DNA of 5,509 nucleotides. Source: SAR324 cluster bacterium (GTDB taxonomy: Bacteria; SAR324; JACQKK01). Position numbers and translations under genes: made by a program. The stretch spans positions 1 to 5,509 of the forward strand of contig JAPUJL010000238.1 in the NCBI GenBank assembly GCA_027296185.1. The letters are read 5' to 3'. Below, piece by piece: positions 1 to 5,509 of the stretch; the first letter of the stretch is position 1, and the number at the start of each line of letters is the position of its first letter. The notes under the pieces are model-generated. The model was not told where the DNA came from. It was given only the letters and a program-made list of their open reading frames with translations, and made no database searches.

Positions 1-1152
1 TTCTACGTCTTCTGGGAGTTGATGCTGTTCCCCATGTATTTCCTGATTGGGGTCTGGGGCAGCGAGCGCAGGCTGTACGCCGCCATCAAGTTCGTGGTCT
101 ACACCATGTCCGCGTCGGTGCTGATGCTGGTGGCGATCCTGGCCACGTACTTTCTCAACTACAGCGCCACCGGCGTGTTCACCTTCAATCTGCTGGAGTG
201 GTACCGGCTGGGTGTGGGCATGCCCCTGCAGCTTTGGCTCTTCGCCGCGTTCGCCGTGGCCTTCGCGGTCAAGGTGCCCATGTTCCCCTTCCACACCTGG
301 CTTCCCGACGCCCACGTGGAAGCACCCACGGCGGGGTCGGTGATCCTGGCCGGCGTGCTGCTGAAGATGGGCACCTACGGCTTCATCCGCTTCGCCATGC
401 CGCTCTTCCCCCAGGCCACGCAGGTGGCGCTGCCCTGGCTGATCGGGCTGTCGGTGGTGGGCATTATCTACGGCGCGCTGGTGTGCATGGTGCAGCCGGA
501 CATGAAGAAGCTGGTCGCCTACTCCTCGGTGTCGCACTTGGGATTCGTGATGCTGGGCCTGTTCGCCCTCAACCTGCAGAGCGTGCAGGGGGGGATGCTG
601 CAGATGATCAATCACGGCATCAGCACCGGCGGGCTGTTCTTCGTGGTGGGCATGATCTACGAGCGGCGCCACACCAAGGCCATCGCCGAGTTCGGCGGGC
701 TGATCAAGGTGATGCCCATTTATGCGGCGCTGTTCCTGATCATCGTGCTCTCTTCCATCGGGCTGCCCAGCCTCAACGGATTCGTGGGCGAGTATCTGAT
801 TCTCGTGGGGGCCTTCCAGGTGGTGCCGGTCGCGACGGTGATCGCGGCCAGCGCAGTGATTCTCGCGGCCGTCTATCTGCTCTGGATGTACCAGCGGGTG
901 TTCTTCGGCAAGATCGCCAAGGAGGTCAACCTGGGCCTGAAGGATCTGCGGTTACGGGAGGTGGCGGTGCTCGCGCCGCTGATTGCGCTGGTGGTGTGGA
1001 TGGGGGTCTACCCGGCCCCCTTCCTGGACCGCATGGAGCCTTCCGTGGCGCGATTCGTGGAGACCATGAACGCCGAGCGCACGGCGGATGCGCCGGCCCA
1101 GCTATACGTGCGCAACGTGTCCCCCGCCCCACCGCGGAGTGAGCGCCGATGA
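1..1152 (+). CDS. nuoM: NADH-quinone oxidoreductase subunit M (5'-partial)
   Basis: This is an antiporter-like membrane subunit of complex I, which couples NADH:quinone electron transfer to proton pumping in the inner membrane. The frame is open from base 1, so the N-terminus lies outside the window; 383 residues are visible. Counting from the first visible residue, the TM5 glutamate is E6 (in FWELMLFPM), the TM7 lysine K91 ([17 protein letters not shown]), the TM8 lysine K122 (LLKMGTYG) and the TM12 glutamate E264 (NGFVGEYL). The K-K and K-E spacings (31 and 142) equal those of E. coli NuoM K234, K265 and E407, so roughly 138 N-terminal residues are missing. The TM12 glutamate separates NuoM from NuoN and NuoL, which carry lysine there. 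The stop codon overlaps the nuoN start (ATGA, 1149-1152), which indicates translational coupling. No frameshift is seen. Identification is very secure; only the 5' end is missing. Confidence 0.97.
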   Translation, partial: FYVFWELMLFPMYFLIGVWGSERRLYAAIKFVVYTMSASVLMLVAILATYFLNYSATGVFTFNLLEWYRLGVGMPLQLWLFAAFAVAFAVKVPMFPFHTWLPDAHVEAPTAGSVILAGVLLKMGTYGFIRFAMPLFPQATQVALPWLIGLSVVGIIYGALVCMVQPDMKKLVAYSSVSHLGFVMLGLFALNLQSVQGGMLQMINHGISTGGLFFVVGMIYERRHTKAIAEFGGLIKVMPIYAALFLIIVLSSIGLPSLNGFVGEYLILVGAFQVVPVATVIAASAVILAAVYLLWMYQRVFFGKIAKEVNLGLKDLRLREVAVLAPLIALVVWMGVYPAPFLDRMEPSVARFVETMNAERTADAPAQLYVRNVSPAPPRSERR

Positions 1153-2618
1153 ACGCTCCGATCTCCGCCCAGGATTTCCTGACGATCCTCCCCGAGCTGA
1201 TCCTCTGTGGCGTGGGGCTCCTGGTGCTCGTTTTCGACATGTTCGGTTCGGGCCGCGGCACGGCCAACGTGGCGGGGCTGAGCCTGATCGGATTGTTGGT
1301 GGCGGGGTACGCCGAGGTCTCCCTGCTCGGTCAGCAGTTGGAGGGCTTCTTTGGCACCATGAGCGCCGACGACTACTCCATCGCCTTCGAGCTGATCTTC
1401 CTCGCCGTGACGGGGTTCACCGTGCTCCTGTCCATGCGCTACCTGGACGACCGGGGCATGGATTACGGCGAGTTTTACGCCCTGCTGCTCTTCGCCACGG
1501 CGGGCATGATGCTGATGGCCTCGGCGCTGGATCTGCTGATGATCTTCGTCGGCGTGGAGATCCTCTCCATCTCCAGCTACGTGCTGTGCGGCATGCTCCG
1601 GCACGACCTCAAATCCAACGAGTCGGCGCTGAAGTACTTCCTGCTGGGCGCGTTCGCCACGGGCTTTCTGCTCTACGGCATGGCGCTGATCTACGGGGCC
1701 ACGGGGACGATCCGCCTGCGCGAAATCTCCACGGCGCTGACCCAGGAATCCACCTACGTCAACCCGCTCATGTGGATCGGGCTGGGCATGTTGCTGGTGG
1801 GCTTCGGCTTCAAGATCGCGCTGGCGCCCTTCCATATGTGGACGCCGGACGTCTACGAAGGCGCCCCCACGCCCATCACGGCGTTCCTGTCCGCGGGGCC
1901 CAAGGCCGCCGGCTTCGCCGCCCTGATCCGCATCCTGGTCGAGGGGCTGGGCCCCATGCAGCCCCAGTGGAGCCAGGTGCTGTGGCTGCTCGCCGTGATC
2001 ACCATGACCCTGGGCAACGTGGTCGCCATGCAGCAGGACAACATCAAGCGCATGCTGGCCTATTCCTCCATCGCCCACGCCGGCTACATCCTCGCGGCCC
2101 TGGTGGTGGGTGGCCCGGAAGGGCTGAGCGCGGTGGTCTTCTATTCCCTGGCCTACACCTTCATGAACACCGGCGCCTTCGGCATCCTGATTCTCGCCTC
2201 GGACCGCGAGCGGGAGCGGGTGACCTTCGACGACTTCCGCGGGTTCGGCTTCGTGTCGCCGGCGCTGGCCATCGCGATGTTCATCTTCATGCTCTCCCTG
2301 GCGGGCGTCCCGTTGACCGCCGGTTTCGCGGGCAAGTTCCAGATCTTCAAGGCGGCCATCGATAAGGACTTCATCTGGCTGGCGGTGATCCTCGTGCTCA
2401 ACAGCGTCGTCTCGATCTACTACTACCTGCGCATCGTGGTGGTGATGTACATGCAGCCGGCCACCGAAGCCAGCATCCAGGAGCGCCCCCCGGTGAGCGT
2501 TCCCCTCTACGTGGCCATCGCCGCTGCGCTGATCGGCGTGCTCTACCTGGGCATCTTCCCCTCCCAGTGGATCGACCTCTCCCTCCAGTCCGTCTCCCTC
2601 CTCGCCGCGGGGGGGTGA
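1149..2618 (+). CDS. nuoN: NADH-quinone oxidoreductase subunit N
   Basis: This is the complete 489-residue NuoN, the antiporter-like subunit next to NuoM in the complex I membrane arm; NuoN is usually about 480-500 residues. It is hydrophobic throughout, with many predicted membrane segments. Visible functional residues are E137 in TM5 (FVGVEILS), K222 ([17 protein letters not shown]), K252 ([10 protein letters not shown]) and the TM12 lysine K396 ([11 protein letters not shown]), matching E. coli NuoN E133, K217, K247 and K395. The ATG start overlaps the nuoM stop by four bases. A Shine-Dalgarno-like GGAG at 1136-1139, nine bases upstream, supports this start. It is the last nuo gene visible and most likely the end of the operon, as is usual for nuoN. 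No hairpin with a T-run on the + strand follows it, so the operon's terminator is unclear. Confidence 0.97.
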   Translation: MNAPISAQDFLTILPELILCGVGLLVLVFDMFGSGRGTANVAGLSLIGLLVAGYAEVSLLGQQLEGFFGTMSADDYSIAFELIFLAVTGFTVLLSMRYLDDRGMDYGEFYALLLFATAGMMLMASALDLLMIFVGVEILSISSYVLCGMLRHDLKSNESALKYFLLGAFATGFLLYGMALIYGATGTIRLREISTALTQESTYVNPLMWIGLGMLLVGFGFKIALAPFHMWTPDVYEGAPTPITAFLSAGPKAAGFAALIRILVEGLGPMQPQWSQVLWLLAVITMTLGNVVAMQQDNIKRMLAYSSIAHAGYILAALVVGGPEGLSAVVFYSLAYTFMNTGAFGILILASDRERERVTFDDFRGFGFVSPALAIAMFIFMLSLAGVPLTAGFAGKFQIFKAAIDKDFIWLAVILVLNSVVSIYYYLRIVVVMYMQPATEASIQERPPVSVPLYVAIAAALIGVLYLGIFPSQWIDLSLQSVSLLAAGG

Positions 2619-2656
2619 GGCGCCAGCGGAGTTACACGAACTCGTGATGGTCCGCG

Positions 2657-2690
2657 CCAAAATTCCGGAGGCTGCGTCCCTCAACTCCGG
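2657..2690 (-). terminator. Candidate intrinsic terminator of hicBA
   Basis: On the minus strand a perfect 6-bp stem (CCGGAG, 2690-2685, with CTCCGG, 2670-2665) encloses a 14-base loop. It is followed directly by AATTTTGG, a short T-run. It begins seven bases beyond the TAG at 2699-2697, the stop that would end a full-length hicA. The long loop and short T-run make it a modest terminator. Nothing comparable serves nuoN on the plus strand. Confidence 0.4.
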
Positions 2691-2696
2691 GTAGGG

Positions 2697-2738
2697 CTAC
2701 GCGAGCAATTCGCGGAACTCGTCGGGCGTCAATCCGGC
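2697..2738 (-). pseudogene. In-frame C-terminal remnant of hicA
   Basis: Thirteen sense codons directly after the hicA ochre stop read AGLTPDEFRELLA and end at TAG. This matches the AGLT-x-EEF-x-E-L-L tail common in HicA proteins. No frameshift is needed to join it to the upstream frame. It therefore looks like the tail of a recently shortened gene and not chance sequence. It would be translated only by readthrough of the TAA or in a strain with a sense codon there. Confidence 0.7.
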
Positions 2739-2921
2739 TTATTTGATAATCGCCCGAAGGAGACCCGGGCCCAGTACTTTGTGATTTGGCACCGGGATGA
2801 CACAATAGGGGAAGTTGCGGCGGAGCATCAAGTGGGACCCCCGCTGCCGGACCAATTCGAATCCGGCGTTGCCGAGGGCTTTGACGCAGTCGCGCCCGGA
2901 TATCCGGGGCAGACGGGTCAT
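2739..2921 (-). CDS. hicA: HicA-family mRNA interferase toxin, C-terminally truncated by an ochre stop
   Basis: This is a 60-residue member of the HicA/YcfA family, small dsRBD-like RNases that cut mRNA during translation and are blocked by HicB. The N-terminus has the family pattern (LPRISGRDCVKALGNAGFEL), then the GSH motif with the predicted catalytic histidine H30, a beta-strand region and the closing LGPGLLRAIIK. The ATG overlaps the hicB stop (shared bases 2919-2921) and has no clear ribosome site of its own, so translation is probably coupled to hicB. The reading frame stops at TAA (2741-2739), exactly where most relatives have a glutamine codon. The next 13 codons, read in the same frame (2738-2700), encode AGLTPDEFRELLA, the usual family C-terminal helix, followed by TAG (2699-2697). 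The simplest reading is a CAA-to-TAA nonsense change. The catalytic core is intact, but stability and activity cannot be judged. Family assignment is confident; the functional state is unknown. Confidence 0.85.
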   Translation of the reverse strand: MTRLPRISGRDCVKALGNAGFELVRQRGSHLMLRRNFPYCVIPVPNHKVLGPGLLRAIIK

Positions 2922-3124
2922 AGAGCGATGAGTTGATAGTCGAACGGATCGTCTGGGATGGGCTTGCCGTCCCCCTTGAGGACATCGAGGTATCCGCCAA
3001 TCGCCTCTTTGATGTTCTCGATCGCTTCTTCCTTCGATTCGCCTTGAGTGGCGCAACCGGGCAGGCTGGGGCATTCGGCCACCCAAAATCCGTCTTCGTC
3101 CCGATGCAGGAGTATTTGTCTCAT
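2918..3124 (-). CDS. hicB: HicB-like antitoxin, short single-domain (UPF0150) form
   Basis: This is a 68-residue protein of the HicB/UPF0150 family, which folds as a partial RNase H-like domain and binds and masks HicA. The family pattern is clear: an N-terminal strand (RQILLHRDEDGFWVAECPSL), then PGCATQGES, then a helix rich in E, A and I (KEEAIENIKEAIGGYLDVL), and a short acidic, proline-containing tail. The start at 3124 was chosen because the family begins one or two residues before this strand; an in-frame ATG at 3187 would add 21 residues unlike the family. No strong Shine-Dalgarno is seen. Only the UPF0150 domain is present: there is no C-terminal helix-turn-helix or ribbon-helix-helix domain as in longer HicB proteins, so autoregulation through HicB DNA binding is not expected from this sequence. 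It lies upstream of hicA, the reverse of the order in E. coli hicAB but common for short forms. Confidence 0.88.
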   Translation of the reverse strand: MRQILLHRDEDGFWVAECPSLPGCATQGESKEEAIENIKEAIGGYLDVLKGDGKPIPDDPFDYQLIAL

Positions 3125-3182
3125 AGTAATTGTTAAGGCTGGTGAGTCGCGCGTGCCCGAGCCTCGGTTGCCAAAGCAGAAT

Positions 3183-3213
3183 ATCATAATCCCCTTTGGG
3201 CGCGCTGCCTGAA
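3183..3213 (-). promoter_or_regulatory. Tentative promoter of hicBA
   Basis: Read on the minus strand, TATGAT (3188-3183) resembles a sigma70 -10 box. A poor -35 candidate, TTCAGG (3213-3208), sits 19 bases upstream. This would give a leader of about 50 bases before the hicB ATG. The -10 is good but the -35 and spacing are weak, so this is only a suggestion. Confidence 0.25.
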
Positions 3214-3247
3214 TCGGCGCACCTTAATTTCCCACCGGTGAAGACAC

Positions 3248-4261
3248 ATGGGCATGTTGATCGACGGGGCGTGGGTGACCGAGGATCGGCGTCCCGCCGA
3301 CTCCAAGGGCCGCTTCCAGCGCGCCGAAACGTCCTTCCGCGACTGGATCGCGGCGGACGGCTCCAGCGGCTTCCCAGCCGCGGCGGGGCGCTACCATCTC
3401 TATATTTCCCACGCCTGCCCCTGGGCCCACCGCACGGCCCTCATGCGCAAACTCAAGGGGTTGGAGCAGGCGGTCTCCCTCTCCGTGGTGCACCCTTTCA
3501 TGGGCCAGGACGGCTGGGAGTTCGCCGAAGGGACCGGCTGCCTCCCGGACACGGTCAACGGCGCCCGCTACCTGCGCGAGGTCTACCGGAAGGCCAAGCC
3601 GGATTACACCGGCCGGGTCAGCGTGCCGGTGCTCTGGGACAAGGCATCCGGCACCATCGTCAACAACGAGTCGGCCGAAATCATGCGCATGTTCGACACG
3701 GCCTTCGAGGGCATCGCCCGTAACGCCGTGACGTTCTGCCCGCCGGGAAGGGAGGCGGAGATCGACGCGGTGCGCGAGGCGCTGTTCATGCCCATCAACA
3801 ACGGCGTCTACCGCTGCGGCTTCGCGGGCACGCAGGAGGCCTACGAGGAGGCGGTGGCCGAGCTGTTCGCCGCCCTCGACCGTTGGGAGGGGGTGCTCTC
3901 CGGCCAGCGCTACCTGTTGGGCGGCGCGATCACCGAGGCCGACTGGTGCTTCTTCACCACCCTGATCCGCTTCGATCTGGTCTATCACGGCCACTTCAAG
4001 TGCAACCTGCGCCGCATCGCGGACTACCCCAACCTCTGGAACTACCTGCGGGACTTATACCAGGTGCCCGGCGTCGCCGAGACCTGCGACTTCGACCACA
4101 TCAAGGGCCACTACTACCGCAGTCACGAATCCATCAACCCCTCCCGGATCGTCCCCGCCGGGCCGATCCTCGACTTCTCGGCTCCCCACGACCGCGCGCG
4201 GTTCGAGGCGATGGACAGTGACTCCGCGGGCGCAGCAGCTAGGGCCGCGGGCGGAAGCTAA
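3248..4261 (+). CDS. yqjG: Glutathionyl-hydroquinone reductase (Xi-class glutathione S-transferase, YqjG/PcpF/ECM4 family)
   Basis: This 337-residue cytosolic enzyme family removes glutathione from glutathionyl-hydroquinones, using a catalytic cysteine that forms a mixed disulfide with GSH. The N-terminal thioredoxin-like domain carries the signature CPWAHR with nucleophile C57. The cis-proline region SVPVLWD (P127) and the ES pair E141-S142 form the expected glutathione site. The all-helical C-terminal domain contains NNGVYRCGFA (Y188), TEADWCFFTTLIRFD, HGHFKCNLRRI and HIKGHYYRSHESINPS (Y290); the two tyrosines match those that bind substrate in E. coli YqjG. Length is normal for the family (about 320-340). 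The ATG at 3248 has GGTGAAGA just upstream (3237-3244); the ATG at 3254 is a possible alternative. The gene is monocistronic here, divergent from hicB and convergent with the GFA gene. The native substrate cannot be read from sequence; quinone detoxification or lignin- or chlorophenol-derived quinone turnover are options known for the family. Confidence 0.94.
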   Translation: MGMLIDGAWVTEDRRPADSKGRFQRAETSFRDWIAADGSSGFPAAAGRYHLYISHACPWAHRTALMRKLKGLEQAVSLSVVHPFMGQDGWEFAEGTGCLPDTVNGARYLREVYRKAKPDYTGRVSVPVLWDKASGTIVNNESAEIMRMFDTAFEGIARNAVTFCPPGREAEIDAVREALFMPINNGVYRCGFAGTQEAYEEAVAELFAALDRWEGVLSGQRYLLGGAITEADWCFFTTLIRFDLVYHGHFKCNLRRIADYPNLWNYLRDLYQVPGVAETCDFDHIKGHYYRSHESINPSRIVPAGPILDFSAPHDRARFEAMDSDSAGAAARAAGGS

Positions 4262-4275
4262 TTCGCCGAGAATCA

Positions 4276-4301
4276 GTGGCGATCAACCGTGGAATCGCCG
4301 C
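4276..4301. other. Inverted repeat between convergent genes
   Basis: GGCGAT (4278-4283) and ATCGCC (4294-4299) form a 6-bp perfect stem that extends by one wobble and one G-C pair to 4276-4301, with a 10-base loop. It lies in the 52-base gap between the two convergent genes, where a bidirectional terminator would be expected. There is no T-run on either strand, so intrinsic termination is doubtful. Confidence 0.25.
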
Positions 4302-4313
4302 GCTCCGATCGGC

Positions 4314-4805
4314 TCACCCCTCCTCCTCCAGCAGCCCGTGGCGCTCGTGCCAGTCGCGGAGGGACTCGTCGGGGTAGTGGGGGAAGCTCCGGTGTTTGCG
4401 GGTGGCGGGGACTTCGACCCAGTCCGGCTTGAAATCCAGCAGGATGTGATTGCGCTCCGGAGGCGTGGGGAGCGGGGTGTCGATGGCCGAGGCGTGGGGA
4501 TGCACCAGCTCCGGCCAGCGCTCGTCGCTGACCCACAGCGGCGAGCCGCACTCGCCGCAGAAGTGGCGCAGACCTTCGCTGTGCTGGGTGCGCTGCGGGG
4601 CATCCAGCCAGGGGCGGTAGATCTTGACGTGCTCGGCGCCCTCGATGCGCAGCGTCTCGGCGTCGGCGCCCAGGTTGACCGCCGAGCCCCCCGCGCCGGC
4701 GGTCTTGCGGCAGATCGAGCAGTAGCAGTGCATGAACGGGTACGGCGTGTCCGACTCGACGGTGAACCGCACCGCACCGCAATGGCAGGAGCCTTCCAGC
4801 TTCAT
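4314..4805 (-). CDS. GFA-family (glutathione-dependent formaldehyde-activating enzyme/CENP-V) zinc protein
   Basis: This 163-residue protein has the GFA fold, in which cysteines bind zinc and, in the founding member Gfa, a separate site binds glutathione to form S-hydroxymethylglutathione. All seven expected cysteines are present: C7 and C9 (GSCHCGAVRF), C27, C29 and C32 (HCYCSICRK), and C83 and C86 (HFCGECGSPLW). The start at 4805 was chosen because MKLEGSCHCG is the usual family opening and a strong GGGAGGGAAG lies immediately upstream on this strand; an earlier in-frame ATG at 4856 would add an atypical 17 residues. The C-terminal part (FPHYPDESLRDWHERHGL) is typical of the broad bacterial GFA family, most members of which have no proven role, so formaldehyde chemistry should not be assumed. 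It is convergent with the glutathionyl-hydroquinone reductase gene. Family is secure, function is not. Confidence 0.9.
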   Translation of the reverse strand: MKLEGSCHCGAVRFTVESDTPYPFMHCYCSICRKTAGAGGSAVNLGADAETLRIEGAEHVKIYRPWLDAPQRTQHSEGLRHFCGECGSPLWVSDERWPELVHPHASAIDTPLPTPPERNHILLDFKPDWVEVPATRKHRSFPHYPDESLRDWHERHGLLEEEG

Positions 4806-4906
4806 CTTCCCTCCCGAGTCGAAATTGCGTCCTAGGGTGCCGTCAGGGGATTCCACATAAAAATCTGTCGGGGAATTCGTCCCTCCACACCCCTGGATAG
4901 ATTAAG

Positions 4907-4935
4907 TTGAAAATGTCTAGCAGGGATTGTAAAAT
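4907..4935 (+). promoter_or_regulatory. Orphan sigma70-like promoter facing the palindrome cluster
   Basis: TTGAAA (4907-4912) and TAAAAT (4930-4935) are separated by 17 bases; each box is one base from consensus. Initiation would fall near 4942, placing the palindromes within the first 20-80 bases of the transcript. A perfect TATAAT also occurs at 4943-4948 but lacks a properly spaced -35. The region is AT-rich, so chance matches are more likely than elsewhere in the window. No gene follows before the tRNA. Confidence 0.35.
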
Positions 4936-4960
4936 ATTGAAATATAATCCGATATCGGGT

Positions 4961-4980
4961 GCAGGGGCTTAGGCCCCTGC
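4961..4980. repeat. Strong perfect hairpin, 8-bp stem
   Basis: GCAGGGGC (4961-4968) and GCCCCTGC (4973-4980) form a perfect stem with a TTAG loop. No T-run follows on either strand, so it is not a typical intrinsic terminator. It is the first of two GC-rich hairpins nine bases apart, an arrangement reminiscent of REP-type extragenic palindromes. Whether it recurs in the genome cannot be seen here. Confidence 0.6.
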
Positions 4981-4989
4981 CGGGGAATG

Positions 4990-5004
4990 GGGGGCAAAGC
5001 CCCC
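4990..5004. repeat. Second GC-rich hairpin, 6-bp stem
   Basis: GGGGGC (4990-4995) and GCCCCC (4999-5004) pair perfectly around an AAA loop. It follows the 4961-4980 hairpin and is trailed by AAAGGACGC, with no T-run on the plus strand. On the minus strand it is preceded by TCCTTT. Together the two look like a palindromic extragenic element. Confidence 0.55.
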
Positions 5005-5137
5005 AAAGGACGCAGTAAAATTTACATCGCGATAACCTCTGTCACGACACCAGGTTGACCCAAAAAGAACCGAATCGAAATCCCCCTGTCCCCTTAGCAT
5101 GCCCGCTCCCGGCCGCGCCACCGGCTCCGCTTCCCGC

Positions 5138-5167
5138 TTGATTTCGCGGCCGGGCGCCTCGTATGAT
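5138..5167 (+). promoter_or_regulatory. sigma70-type promoter of tRNA-Leu
   Basis: TTGATT (5138-5143) and TATGAT (5162-5167) are spaced by 18 bases. The -10 is one base from consensus and the -35 keeps the TTGA core. Initiation would be near 5174, about 12 bases before the mature tRNA, a short leader to be removed by RNase P. Position and strand fit the tRNA well. Confidence 0.6.
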
Positions 5168-5185
5168 CGATCTCTCTCCGCCCCC

Positions 5186-5269
5186 GCCGAGGTGGCGAAA
5201 CTGGCAGACGCGCTGGACTCAAAATCCAGTGGGGTTAAACCCGTGTGGGTTCGAGTCCCACCCTCGGCA
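5186..5269 (+). tRNA. tRNA-Leu, anticodon CAA
   Basis: This is a complete class II tRNA of 84 bases, without CCA. The acceptor stem GCCGAGG (5186-5192) pairs perfectly with CCTCGGC (5262-5268), followed by discriminator A (5269). The D-stem is GCG/CGC (5195-5197 with 5209-5211). The anticodon stem CTGGA/TCCAG (5213-5217 with 5225-5229) holds loop CTCAAAA with anticodon CAA at 5220-5222, which reads UUG. The long variable arm contains GGGT/ACCC (5232-5235 with 5239-5242). The T-arm is GTGGG, loop TTCGAGT, CCCAC (5245-5261). The A73 discriminator and long variable arm are leucine identity features. CCA is not encoded, because TTT follows A73, so the ends must be added by CCA-adding enzyme. A promoter lies just upstream, and no clear terminator follows. 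Confidence 0.96.
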
Positions 5270-5509
5270 TTTCCTCCGAGACCGAATCCCAAATGCGATG
5301 ACCCGTGGCTGGCGGGGGATCGAGCACGGGGGCTGCCGTCCGCTGGCCTAGGTTGCCGGTTCCGACCCCAAAGGGGTGGCCATCCTCGAGACTCCTCGGA
5401 ATCGCACAGTCGGGCCGAGGCAAGCCGCCCACGGGCGCCTATCCCACAGCCTGTTCCGGCATGGCGTCTACCGAATGGGTCTCGTGGGCGGCCGGTGAGT
5501 AGATTTCCA
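5270..5509. other. Region after tRNA-Leu without a convincing gene
   Basis: No recognisable gene or RNA is seen. A small hairpin, ACCCC-AAA-GGGGT (5365-5377), has no T-run. A GTG-started 65-codon plus frame (5305-5502) has no family features. On the minus strand a frame entering from the window edge runs 22 codons to a TAG at 5441-5439, ending DAMPEQAVG; it could be the C-terminus of a gene starting beyond the window but is too short to judge. No copy of the tRNA 3' end is found here, so no attachment-site duplicate is visible. Confidence 0.5.

Larger units (their letters stand above)
4806..5185. other. Gene-poor interval between the GFA gene and tRNA-Leu
   Basis: I see no protein-coding gene here. 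From the GFA side it holds that gene's ribosome site and leader, then an AT-rich patch (42 of 60 bases A or T at 4901-4960) unlike the GC-rich surroundings. Next come a promoter-like pair, a cluster of palindromes (4949-5025), unremarkable sequence, and finally the tRNA promoter. The frames open across part of it read through the tRNA antisense and are artefacts. Confidence 0.7.

Noticed and set aside
198..2365. Long plus-strand frames overlapping nuoM (198-1142) and nuoN (1088-2365)
   Set aside because: They are arginine- and glycine-rich out-of-frame shadows of two conserved membrane proteins.
1008..2684. Minus-strand 558-codon open frame across nuoN
   Set aside because: It is antisense to nuoN, with a low-complexity composition rich in H, D, E, G and R that arises from GC-biased third codon positions; nuoN is clearly the real gene.
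3224..3994. Minus-strand 256-codon frame opposite the hydroquinone reductase gene
   Set aside because: It is antisense to a gene with a complete set of family motifs and shows no recognisable protein features.
4218..4835. Plus-strand 205-codon frame opposite the GFA gene
   Set aside because: The minus-strand frame keeps all seven zinc cysteines and a strong ribosome site; this one is its shadow.
4961..5004. CRISPR-like or terminator reading of the paired hairpins
   Set aside because: The two hairpins differ in sequence and have no regular spacers, so they are not a CRISPR array, and no T-run follows, so they are not typical terminators.
4969..5292. Minus-strand 107-codon frame containing GGTRTHTGLTPLDFESS
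   Set aside because: This peptide is the antisense translation of the tRNA-Leu gene, a well-known source of spurious hypothetical proteins.
5163..5351. Plus-strand 62-codon frame containing RWRNWQTRW
   Set aside because: It is a sense-strand reading through the tRNA-Leu itself, another common annotation artefact.
5235..5432. Minus-strand 65-codon frame ending PRVGLEPTRV
   Set aside because: Its end is again tRNA-Leu antisense and the rest has no family features.
5439..5509. Possible C-terminus of a minus-strand gene entering from the right edge (ends DAMPEQAVG)
   Set aside because: Only 22 codons are visible, with lower GC at third positions than the real genes here; there is too little to call a gene, though flanking sequence would settle it.

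Overview
This is a GC-rich bacterial chromosomal window. It holds the 3' end of a respiratory complex I operon (nuoM, cut by the window edge, then nuoN), a short HicBA-type toxin-antitoxin pair, two convergent genes of glutathione-linked families, and a class II tRNA-Leu. The host cannot be named from the sequence. Its 14-subunit-type complex I, GC-rich third codon positions and glutathione-linked enzyme families fit a proteobacterium-like lineage, but that is inference.

Layout: 1-2618 (+) carries nuoM and nuoN, joined by an ATGA overlap and both retaining the key proton-path lysines and glutamates of antiporter-like subunits. 2697-3124 (-) carries hicB then hicA, again with an ATGA overlap. 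hicA ends at an ochre codon, yet the family's usual last helix is still readable in frame behind it, up to a second stop. 3248-4261 (+) encodes a Xi-class glutathionyl-hydroquinone reductase. 4314-4805 (-) encodes a zinc-binding GFA-family protein facing it. 4806-5185 is a gene-poor stretch with an AT-rich patch, a promoter-like sequence and a cluster of palindromes. 5186-5269 (+) is tRNA-Leu(CAA) with its own promoter and no encoded CCA. I see no convincing gene from 5270 to the end.

How the parts relate: NuoM and NuoN are neighbouring proton-pumping membrane subunits of one complex. HicB and HicA form their own small operon, on the opposite strand from its neighbours. The two glutathione-linked genes are convergent, so any link between them is in chemistry and not in shared transcription. 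No undescribed system is evident. The most informative anomaly is the C-terminally truncated hicA; the palindrome cluster upstream of the tRNA comes second.
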